Positions 37,080 to 60,500 of a DNA stretch of 64,000 nucleotides are shown one piece after another. Both the position numbers and the translations under genes were made by a program. The DNA lies in NCBI RefSeq assembly GCF_036417845.1, contig NC_090012.1, positions 310,001 through 374,000 on the forward strand, given 5' to 3'. Numbering within the stretch: the stretch's first letter is position 1; the number at the start of each line of letters is the position of its first letter. The stretch is from Apteryx mantelli (taxonomy: Eukaryota > Chordata > Aves > Apterygiformes > Apterygidae). The notes under the pieces are model-generated. The model was not told where the DNA came from, did not search any database, and worked only from the letters and a program-made list of their open reading frames with translations.

Positions 37080-37720
37080 GGGGGTGCCCCACACCCCACG
37101 GGGTGCCCCTGGGTGCCACATACTTCAGGGGGTGCCCCTTGCCTATGGGGGTGCCAATAGGGTGCCCCATAGCCCTGGGGGTGTCCCTTGCCCATGGGGT
37201 GCCCCATAACCCCGGGGGGGGGGTTCCCTGGTCCTTGGGGTGCCCCAAAACCCCAGGGGGTGCTCCCTACCCGGGGGTGTCCTTGCTCATGGGGTGCCCC
37301 ACATCTCTGGGGTGTCCCTTGCCCATTGGGTGCCCCATAACCCCAGGGATGCCCCACACCTTCACTGCGTCCCTTTCCCACAGGGTGCCCCACACCTCTG
37401 GGGTGCCCCTTGCCCATGGGGTGCCCCACAACCCCCTGAGGTGCCCCAAAACCACATGGGGTGCCCCACACCTCTGGGGTGCCCCACAACCACATGGGGT
37501 GCCCCATAACTCAGGGTGTCCCCTGCCCATGGGGTGCCCCACAACCCCCTGGGTGCCCCACACCTCTGGGGTGCCCCTTGCCCATGGGGTGCCCCCTAAC
37601 CCCGGGGGTTTCCCTTGTCCTTGGGGTGCCCCCAGACCCCATGGGGTGCCCCACAACCCCAGGGGCGCCCCTTGCCCATGGGGCGCCCCACAACCCCGGA
37701 GGTTCCCCCCCCCCCCACGG
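37080..37720. repeat. ~24-bp GGGGTGCCCCACA array upstream of KLC3
   Basis: Palindromic GGGGTGCCCC/CATGGGGTGCCCC units run up to the KLC3 promoter. The preceding 36760-37080 has looser GGGGTCTGGGTGCCCCC units. Confidence 0.85.
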
Positions 37721-37797
37721 CAGCACCACTCGGGGTCGCCCCATCGCCCCGGTGCCGGTATGGCGGGCGGCGGCGTGGGGGGGGGGGGGCCGCCAAG

Positions 37798-37850
37798 ATG
37801 GCGGCGGCGGGGGCGGCGCGCGGGGCATTGTGGGGCCGCGGCGGCCGCAG
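37798..37850 (+). other. KLC3: KLC3 first exon, non-coding or alternative N-terminus
   Basis: A YY1-type start-site motif (CCAAGATGGCGGC, 37793-37805) is followed by a consensus donor (gccgcag then gtgagc). The ATG at 37798 reads openly into the acceptor at 39763 and stays in frame with the KLC3 start, giving MAAAGAARGALWGRGGRR then LGGP. Which ATG is used cannot be told from sequence. Confidence 0.6.
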
Positions 37851-38219
37851 GTGAGCCGGGGCGGGGGGGGGGGGGGGGGGCGGTGATGCCGGAGCCCGGC
37901 GGCAGGTGGGTGCGAGCGGCCGCGCCGCGCTACCGGCGACCGGATCGGGCCGGTTCAAGCCGGTCCGGGACGGGAGGGAGGGGGCGGTCCGGTTGGAGGG
38001 GAGGGGGGCGGCTTTGAGGGGGGGGATGCGATTTTAAGGGGAGGGGGGTACGATCCGAGAGGGGGGGTCGGGCTCTCCCGCTCCCGGTGCGATGCGCTGG
38101 CCCGGCCCGGCCCGGCCGAACCGGCGGCTCCGCTCGGTGCTGCTGCCGCCGGTGGGGCCGGGCCGGGGGGCGCGCGCGGGGCGGGGCGGGGCGGGGGGCG
38201 CCGGGGCGCATGCGCGCGG

Positions 38220-38760
38220 GGGGGGGTGGGCGGCTGGAGAGGGGCGTGTGCGCATGCGCCTGCCGCCGGGGGGCGCGCGTGCACTCGCGCGTGCAAGGGA
38301 GCTGCGTGTGCGCATGCGCGTACGGGGGGTCCGCGCGTGCAAGGGGGCGCGTGCACGGGGGGGGGCTGCGTGTGCGCACGCGCGTGCAAAAGGGGGCCCC
38401 TGTGCTCGCGCGTGTGCAAGAAGGGGGTTGCGTGTGCAAGGTGGGGGGGGCACGTGCGTGTGCACCCACCTGCAAAGCCGGGTTGTGCGTGCACACACGA
38501 GTGCAAAGCCCGGTTGCGTGCGCATGCGTGAGTGCAAACCTGGCTTGTGCATGCGCATGTTAGTGCAAAGCAGGGTTTAGTGTGCACAGTGCAAAGCCGG
38601 GCTTAGTGTGCATGCACAAGTGCCAAGCCTGGTTGTGTGTGCAAAGCCTGGTTGTGTGGGCATGTGCGAGTGCAAAGCTGGCTTGCGTGTGCACGCACAA
38701 GTGCAACGTGGGCTAGTGCAAAGCCCCGGGCGAGGGCTGAGAGGGTGCACACGAGTGTGC
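38220..38760. repeat. CpG/TpG-rich GTGCGCATGCGCGTGCAA array, KLC3 intron 1
   Basis: Alternating purine-pyrimidine units that change from GTGCGCATGCGC near the promoter to GTGTGCAAAGC further in, as expected from graded CpG decay. Confidence 0.8.
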
Positions 38761-38989
38761 GAGGCTGGGGGTGGGTGCCGCCCTCCTGTGCCAGCCTGGG
38801 TGGCGGAGGGTTGAGCGCTGGGCACGCACACGCGTGTGCAAGGCCAGGCCGCACGTGTGGGCCGGGCGGGCACACGTGCGCTGGGGCGTGGACGCACGAG
38901 GCCTTTGCACGTGGCGCCCGCGGGCAAGCGTGGGAACGCCGGCCGCGTCACCTGGGCAGAGCCGCCCCGGGGGCACCGCACCCCGCTGG

Positions 38990-39640
38990 GTGCCAGCACC
39001 GCTCCAGCACCCCGTGCCCAGCACCCCGTGCCCGGCTCCGGCACCCGTGTGTGACACACGTGCCCAGCTCTGACACCTCTGCGTGACACCCATGCTGGGC
39101 TCTGGCACCCATGCCCAGCACCCGTATCCACCTCCGGCACTCGTGCATGACACCCGTGCATGTCACCCGTGCATGACACCCGTGCCGGGCTCTGGCACCC
39201 ATGCCCAGCACCCGTATCCACCTCCGGCACCTGTGCATGACACCCGTGCATGTCACCCATGCATGACACCCGTGCCGGGCTCTGGCACCCGTGCCCAGCA
39301 CCCGTATCCACCTCCGGCACCTGTGCATGACACCCGTGCTGGGCTCTGGCACCCGTGCCCAGCACCCGTATCCACCTCCGGCACCTGTGCATGACACCCG
39401 TGCATGACACCCGTGCATGACACCCATGCACAGCTCTGGCATCTGTGCCCAGCACCCGTGCCTGTGCCTGTCTCTGGCACCCGTGCATGACACCCGTGCC
39501 GGGTTCTGGCGCCTGTGCGTGACACCCGTGCATGACACCCATGTGTGACACCCGTGCCTGGGTCTGACCCCCGTGCCCAGCACCCATGCATGGTACCCGT
39601 GCCCAAATCCAGCACCCATGCCCGGCCACCATGTCCACCT
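38990..39640. repeat. GACACCCGTGC array with 90-bp blocks, KLC3 intron 1
   Basis: ~13-bp subunits in larger blocks; CCCGTATCCACCTCCGGCAC recurs at 39121, 39211, 39301 and 39365. Confidence 0.85.
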
Positions 39641-39775
39641 CGGCACCCATCCCCGCAGCACCCCATCCTGCCTGTCCCCGGTGCCGGGCTGCCCGTGCCA
39701 CCCTGGGGGGGGACGGACACCCTGGGCACGGTGACCCCCATCCCGCCCCTCCGCCCCCGCAGGCTCGGCGGCCCC

Positions 39776-44122
<4,347 letters not shown>

Positions 44123-44301
44123 GCGCACGACGGCACGGAGGGTCCGTCTGTCCACGGAGAAGGCGAGCAGCCACCTCCGGGCTTGGAAACGGAGCCGGCT
44201 GCGGGCACCCACGTTGCGCGCCCGTGGGTGCCGCGGCCGAGGCTCCGTATTTGTCGTATTTAGAGGCTGTAGCAGGGAGCCGGGTGTCACGGTGTCGCGG
44301 G

Positions 44302-44307
44302 AATAAA
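44302..44307 (+). terminator. KLC3: KLC3 poly(A) signal AATAAA
   Basis: Canonical hexamer 180 bp after the KLC3 stop codon. The oppositely oriented ERCC2 signal is only 53 bp further on. Confidence 0.85.
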
Positions 44308-44359
44308 GTGCAGAGACGCAGCGGTGGCCAAGCTGGGGGCTCCTGCCTCCGGCCGTGGC

Positions 44360-44365
44360 TTTATT
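44360..44365 (-). terminator. ERCC2: ERCC2 poly(A) signal AATAAA
   Basis: Minus-strand AATAAA ~500 bp after the ERCC2 stop. The 3'UTR between is a tandem repeat. Expected cleavage lies at or within a few bases of the KLC3 3' end. Confidence 0.8.
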
Positions 44366-44419
44366 TCGGGGCTCGAATACAAAAAAAAAGGCAAACCAAG
44401 AGTCCCTGCACGGCAGGGA

Positions 44420-44850
44420 GCCGGTGGGAAGTGCCGGGGCCGAATGTCCAGCTCCGAACGTGGCCGGGAGGGATCCGGGCTCCGACGCGCAGCTCCAAGC
44501 GCAGTGTGTGTGTGGGGGGAGGATCTGCACTCTGACCTGCAGCTCTGATTGCGGCGGGGGGGAATCTGGGCTCCAACCTGCAGCTCCGAGCGTTGCAGAG
44601 GGAGGATCCAGGCTCCCACGTGCAGCTCCAATCGTGGTGGGGGGGGGGGGGGGGGGAGGGGATCCGGGCTCCGACATGCGGCGCCAATCGCAGCGGGGCA
44701 GGATCCAGGCTCTGAGGTGCAGCTCCAAGTACGCTGGGGGGGGGATCCGGGCTCCGACGTGCAGCTCCGAGCGTGGCAGGGGCGGCAGGATCCAGGCTCT
44801 GACCTGCAGCTCCGACGGTGGTGGCAGGATCCGCTCCCCAACGCGCAGCT
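44420..44850 (-). repeat. ERCC2: ~60-bp minisatellite in ERCC2 3'UTR
   Basis: GGATCCGGGCTCCGACGTGC plus AGCTCCGAGCGTGGC units, about seven copies, lie between the stop codon and the poly(A) signal. Confidence 0.85.
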
Positions 44851-44863
44851 CCGAGCGCGGCGC

Positions 44864-53660
<8,797 letters not shown>

Positions 53661-53664
53661 GGCT

Positions 53665-53905
53665 CCCTCCGCCTCCACGCGCCGCCGGCTCCCCACCGGC
53701 TCGGCCCCGCCCCCTCTCCCGGGGCCCCGCCCCCGCAACCGGTTCCCACCTGGGTCCGCCCCGCCTGCCATTGGCCAGCGGTGGCCTCGCCACTCCCCGT
53801 TCCAGCCCCCCCGCTGCCCCGCCTCTCCCTCCCGATTGGCCGCACGCGCCGCCCATCAAGGCGGAGGGGCGGGGCTCGTTTCGCAGGGCGGGAAAGGCCA
53901 GAGGG
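53665..53905 (-). promoter_or_regulatory. ERCC2: ERCC2 promoter region
   Basis: Immediately upstream of the ATG are several CCCCGCCCC GC boxes (53702-53735) and two minus-strand CCAAT boxes (complement at 53770-53774 and 53835-53839), with no TATA. This is a housekeeping-type CpG promoter. The exact start site is not determinable. Confidence 0.65.
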
Positions 53906-53959
53906 GCAGGCAGGAGCAATCGATAGGAGGGCGGAGGCCGGCGAGTCGAGCGCCGAGCC

Positions 53960-54330
53960 TACCGAGCGGGCAGAGTTAAGGTGATGGGGACGAAGGAGGA
54001 AGGGAAGAGCGGCCCGGGCCCCCCCTCCTCTGTCACCACTGGGATATTGGGGGGGGGGGGGGGTGGAACACGCCAGCCCTGACACCCCTCCAAGCCAGAG
54101 CAGGGACCCCCACAGTGTTGTCACCCCCCACCCCAACCCACAGCTGAGTCCCCCCATTGTGTCACCCCCTCCAATCCAGAGCAGGGTCCCTCTTGGCCTT
54201 GTCACCACCCTCCATTGCCAAGCAGGGTCCCCCAGCAGTGTCACCCCCCCCATCCTGCGCGGAGCAGCGTCCCCCCAACACCATCCCCGCCCCCACGGCG
54301 CAGAGGAAGGAGGCGACGGGTGCAGCCGAA
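53960..54330. other. ERCC2/PPP1R13L intergenic gap
   Basis: A ~370-bp gap between the ERCC2 promoter and the PPP1R13L 3' end. It contains a G-run at 54050-54063 and loose GTCACCCCCC repeats, and no gene. Confidence 0.6.
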
Positions 54331-54335
54331 GGCTC

Positions 54336-54341
54336 TTTACT
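54336..54341 (-). terminator. PPP1R13L: PPP1R13L probable poly(A) signal AGTAAA
   Basis: No AATAAA is seen after the stop. The common variant AGTAAA occurs 225 bp downstream of it on the minus strand. Confidence 0.5.
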
Positions 54342-54565
54342 CCCGGCAGAAGCCAGCACCCTGCGTTGACACTGAGGCCCAGAGCGGGGATGGGGGGGGG
54401 GGGAAACAAGGCAGGGGGCACCCAAAAAGGGGGGGGGGGGACCCAGGTGTCCAAGCAGCCTGGAGGGATGGCAGAGGGGGTGGGGGCACCCAGGTGGGGG
54501 GGGGGGCAGCTCCAGGACCCCCTCCCATCCACCGTGTCCTCGGTGCCCCCCCTGGCTCCGGTGCC

Positions 54566-57500
54566 TCAGACCTTCTTCCGCTGTGGCCGCACCCTGGGGA
54601 AGAGCTGGGAGAGGGAAAGAGTGTCAGTGCTGCGAGCTTCCTCTGAGGGTGCCGCCAGTGTCCCCCGACGGGGCCCTGGGGGTCACGAGCTCCCCCTGGG
54701 GCTGCGAGCTTCCTCCGAGGGTGCCACCAGCTCCCCCCGATGGGGTCGTGGGGCGCTGTGGGGGCTGCAGGTCCCCCCCCAGCAGGGTTATGGGGGGGGG
54801 GAGAGCTATGGGGGCTGTTGGTGCTGCACATTTCCCCCGCGGCGGGACCCTGGGGTGGCCGGGGGTGCCGTGGACCCCCCCCCCACGCCCCCCCCACCCC
54901 GGGACGGGTGCTCACCCCGAAGTAGTTCTTGGGCACGTAGCCCTCGTGGCCGTAGAGGGAGCCCCACCACCAGTCGAGCTGCTCGGGGGGGGCGCGCCGC
55001 AGCACGGTGACGGGCTCGCCCTCGCGGAACGACAGCTCGTCGCCCAGCTCGGCGCTGTAGTCCCACAGCGCGTACACCACGCCGCTGTTCAGCGTCCCCA
55101 TGCTCTGCTCCACCTCTGCGGGCACGGCGATCGGGGGGGGGGGGTCGGGGGAGGGGGGCACTGAGCCCCTGTCTCCCCCCCCCAGCACCCTATAGCACCC
55201 TGAGCCCCCCCAGCACCCCTAATACCCCATATAGCCCAAGCACCCCTATGGCCCTAACCCCCCCCCCAGTACCCAGACCCCCTGCATCCCCCCCCAGCAC
55301 CCTATAGCACCCCCATGGCCCTGAACCCCCCCAGCACCCCAACCCCATATATCCCTCCCAGCACCCTATAGCACCCCCATGGCCATGAGCCCCCCCAGCA
55401 CCCCTAATACCCCATATAGCCCAAGCACCCCTATAGCCCTAAGCCCCCCATCACCCTGACCCCCTCTTCCCCCCCAGCACCCTATAGCACCCCGATGGCC
55501 CTGGACCCTCCCAGCACCCCAGCCCCATGTATTCCCCCCCCCCCAGCACCCTATAGCACCCTGGTGGCCCTGAACAGTCGCCATAGCCCTCCCAGTACCC
55601 CTTCCCAGTAGCCCCATAGCCCCCGGCACCCCCAGCACCGCATAGGTAGTTGTAACAGTCGGTGTAGCCCTCGTGGTACCCCCGTCCCCCCCTGTACCGC
55701 AGAGGTAGTTGTAACAGTCGGCGTAGCCCTTGTGGTACTCCCGTCCCCCCCGATACCCCCGCTCCCACAGTACCACATAGGTAGTTGTAACAGTCGGCCA
55801 GCATAGCCCTCGTGGTACCCCCGTCCCCCCTCCCCGGTACCCCCGCTCCCGTGGTACCGCATAGGTAGTTGTAACAGTCGGCTGGCGTAGCCTTCACGGT
55901 ACCCCCTGTTCCCCCTGTCCCCCCGGTACCCCCGTCTCCCCCGGTACTGCAGAGGTAGTTGTAACAGTCAGCATAGCCCTCGCGGTACCTCCATCCCCCT
56001 GATACCCCTGTCCCCCCCGGTCCCCCCGTGCCCCCTGGTACCGCAGAGGCAGTTGTAACAGTCGGCGTAGCCCTCGCGGTACCCCCTGTTCTCCCAGGTA
56101 CCCCCGTCCCCCCTGGTACCCCTGCTCCCGCGGTACCGCAGAGGTAGTTGTAACAGTCGGCGTAGCCCTCGCGGTACGGGTCGCACTTCTCCACGGCCAG
56201 GCTGCCGTCGCTGGCGGTGGTGGCGAAGATGGCGGCGCCGTGGCGCACCAGGGCCACGCAGACGGCCGTGTCGTTGCACGAGGCGGCGCAGTGCAGCGGC
56301 GTCCTGCGCGGCGGCAGCGGCGGCGGCGGGTTAACGTCCCCCGCGCGGCCCGCCGTCACCCCGGCGGGGTCGGGGTCCCCATCCCCGTCCCCGTGCCTCA
56401 CCAGCCGTGGCTGTCGGGCGAGTTGACGTCGGCGCCGCTGGCGATGAGGAAGTCCACGATGGCGTAGTTGGCGCCGCAGATGGCGTTGTGCAGCGCCGTG
56501 ATGCCCTCGTCGTTGGGCTGGCTCGGGTCGTTGAGCTGCCGCGGGGGCGGCGCGGCTCAGCGGGGCCGCCCGGCCCCCCCCGCCCCCCCCCGAAGCGCCC
56601 CCGCCACCCCCAGCTGCCACCGCGTCACCCCGAGCCCTGCCATCCCCGAAGTGCCACCCCCGTCCGTGTCACCCCAAGCCCTGCCACTCCAAAGTGCCAC
56701 CATCTGTGTCACCCTGAGCCCTGCCATCCCCAAAGTGCCACCCCCATCTGTGTCACTCCGAGCCCTGCCACCCCAAAGTGCCACCCCATCCATGTCACAC
56801 TCTGCCCTGCCACCCCGTCCATGTCATCCTGAGCCCTGCAATCCCCAAAGTGCCACCCCAACCGTGTCATCCTGAGCCCTGCCACCCCAAAGTGCCACCC
56901 CATCTGTGTCACCCCGAGCCCTGCCACCCCCGAAGCGCCACGCCGTCCGTGTCATCCTGTGCCCTGCCACCCCCAAAGTGCCACCCCCATCTGTGTCACC
57001 CCAAGCCCTGCCATCCCTGAAGTGCCACCACATCTGTGTCACCCTGAGCCCTGCCATCCCCAAAGTGCCACCCCATCTGTGTCACCCTGAGCCCTGCCAT
57101 CCGCAAAGTGCCACCCCGTCTGTGTCACCCTGAGCCCTGCCACACCCAAAGTGCCACCCCCATCTGTGTCACCCCAAGCCCTGCCATCCCCAAAGTGCCA
57201 CCCCATCTGTGTCATCCTGAGCCCTGCCACCCCAAAGTGCCACCCCGCCCGTGTCACCCCGAGCCCTGCCACCCCAAAGTGCCACCCCGTCCGTGTCACC
57301 CCGAGCCCTGCCACCCCAAAGTGCCACCCCCATCCGTGTCACCCCGAGCCCTGCCACCCCCAAAGTGCCACCCCCATCTGTGTCACCCCGAGCCCTGCCA
57401 TCCCTGAAGTGCCACCACATCTGTGTCACCCCGAGCCCTGCCACCCCCAAAGTGCCACCCCATCCGTGTCATCCTGAGCCCTGCCATCCCTGAAGTGCCA

Positions 57501-60500
57501 CCCCGTCCATGTCATCCTGAGCCCTGCCGTCCCCAAAGTGCCACCCCCATCCGTGTCACCCCGAGCCCTGCCACCCCCGAAGTGCCACCTCCATCCGTGT
57601 CATCCTGAGCCCTGCCACCCCAAAGTGCCACCCCCATCCGTGTCACCCCGAGCCCTGCCACCCCCAAAGTGCCACCCCCATCTGTGTCACCCCAAGCCCT
57701 GCCATCCCTGAAGTGCCACCACATCTGTGTCACCCTCTGCCCTGCCACCCCAAAGTGCCACCCCATCTGTGTCATCCTGAGCCCTGCCACCCCAAAGTGC
57801 CACCCCATCCGTGTCACCCCGAGCCCTGCCACCCCAAAGTGCCACCCCATCCGTGTCACCCCGAGCCCTGCCACCCCAAAGTGCCACCCCATCCGTGTCA
57901 TCCTGAGCCCTGCCATCCCCGAAGTGCCACCCCATCTGTGTCATCCTGAGCCCTGCCATCCCTGAAGTGCCACCCCGTCCATGTCATCCTGAGCCCTGCC
58001 GTCCCCAAAGTGCCACCCCCATCCGTGTCACCCCGAGCCCTGCCACCCCCGAAGTGCCACCTCCATCCGTGTCATCCTGAGCCCTGCCATCCCCGAAGCG
58101 CCACGCCGTCCGTGTCATCCTGTGCCCTGCCACCCCCAAAGTGCCACCCCCATCTGTGTCACCCCAAGCCCTGCCATCCCTGAAGTGCCACCACATCTGT
58201 GTCACCCTGAGCCCTGCCATCCCCAAAGTGCCACCCCATCTGTGTCATCCTGAGCCCTGCCACCCCAAAGTGCCACCCTGTCCGTGTCACCCCGAGCCCT
58301 GCCACCCCAAAGTGCCACCCCCATCCATGTCACTCCGAGCCCTGCCACCCCCAAAGTGCCACCCCCATCTGTGTCACCCCAAGCCCTGCCATCCCTGAAG
58401 TGCCACCACATCTGTGTCACCCTCTGCCCTGCCACCCCAAAGTGCCACCCCATCCGTGTCACCCTGAGCCCTGCCACCCCAAAGTGCCACCCCGTCCGTG
58501 TCACCCCGAGCCCTGCCACCCCAAAGTGCCACCCCCATCCATGTCACTCCGAGCCCTGCCACCCCCAAAGTGCCACCCCCATCTGTGTCACCCCAAGCCC
58601 TGCCATCCCTGAAGTGCCACCACATCTGTGTCACCCTCTGCCCTGCCACCCCAAAGTGCCACCCCATCCGTGTCACCCTGAGCCCTGCCACCCCGAAGTG
58701 CCACCCTATCCGTGTCACCCTGAGCCCTGCCACCCCGAAGTGCCACCCTGTGCCCTGCCACCCCAAAGTACCACCCCATCTGTGTCACCCTGAGCCCTGC
58801 CACACCAAAATGCCACCCCCATCCGTGTCACCCCACCATCCCCTGGCCCCTCCTGCCCCTGCCACCCTGTCCCCAGCACTGGGCACCCCATCCCCATCCA
58901 CCTGCCACGGGCACCCTGTCCCTTGGTGTCCCCCCATCCCCATCCACCTGCCATGGGCACCCTATCCCTGTCCCTTGGTGTCCCCCCATCTCCATCCACC
59001 TGCCATGGGCACCCTATCCCTGTCCCCTGGTGTCCCCCCATCTCCATCCACCTGCCATGGGCACCCTATCCCTGTCCCTTGGTGTCCCCCCCATCCCCAT
59101 CCACCTGCCATGGGCACCCTGTCCCCTGGTGTCCCCCCATCTCCATCCACCTGCCACCAGGCGCCCCGTCCCTGTCCCCCGCGTCCCCCCGGCACGGCTC
59201 ACCTCGGCCACGGCCTGCTGCACCACGTCCAGCTCGCCCGTGAGCGCCGCGTCCAGCAGCAGCACCAGCGGGTTGAGGCGCACCCGGCCCTTGGGGCGCT
59301 TGCGGGGCGAGGAGGGGCTGCGCAGGGCCGAGCGCCGCTCCTGCGGGCACCCGGGCGGTCAGGGGGGTGCCTGGCACCGGGAGACCCCCCGGGGGAGACC
59401 GTGGGGGCACCCAGCACCGGGGGAGGACCCTGGGGACATCGCCTGGGCCGCCCGGCACCATAGGACACCCGAGAAGGGATCTCGGGGACACCTCCTGGGG
59501 CACCTGGCACCATAGGGCACCTAGGGAGGACCTTGGTGACACCTCCCAAGGAAGCAAGGACCAGGGAAGGGCCTCAGTGACACCTCCTGGAGCATCTGGC
59601 ACCATAAGACACCTGAGAAGGAACCTCAGGGACACCTCCTGGGGCACCTGGCACCATAGGGCACCTAGGGAGGACCTTGGTGACACCTCCCAAGGAAGCA
59701 AGGACCAGGGAAGGGCCTCAGTGACACCTCCCGGAGCATCCGGCAGCATAGGACACCTGAGAAGGAACCTCAGGGACACCTCCTGGGGCACCTGGCACCA
59801 GAGGAGGACCTTGGGAACACCTACCGGGCCACCTGGCACCATAGGGCACCTGAAGGTGAGCCTGGAGGCACCCTCCTGGGGCAGCAAGCACCATAGGGTA
59901 CCTTGGGGAGACCTCGGTGACACCTCCCAGGGCACCCAGGACCATAGGATACCCGAGAAGGGACCTTAGGGACACCTCCTGAGGCACTTAGTACCCATAG
60001 GACACCCAGAGAGACCTCAGGAGGACCCAGTGGGGCCTTGGGGACACCTCTGAGAGCACCAGGCATCACCTGGCACCCAGAGGGGACCCATAGGGCACCC
60101 AGGGGAACCTCAGGGGCACCTCTGAGAGTGACAGGCACCACCTGGCATCTCTAGGGACATTGAGAGGGACCATTGGGGACACCGGGCACCACCAGGCACC
60201 TCAGGGTCACCAGGAACTGCCTGGCACCTCCAGGGACACTATGAGGGACCATTGGGGACACTGAGCACCACCAGGCACCTTGGGTTCACTAGGCACCTCT
60301 AGGGACACTATGAGGGACCATGGGGGACATTGGGCACCACCAGGCACCTCGGGGTCACCAGGAACTGCCTGGCACCTCTAGGGACACTGGAAGGGACCAT
60401 GGGGGACATTGGGCACCACCAGGCACCTCGGGGTCACCAGGAACTGCCTGGCACCTCTAGGGACACTGGAAGGGACCATGGGGGACATTGGGCACCACCA

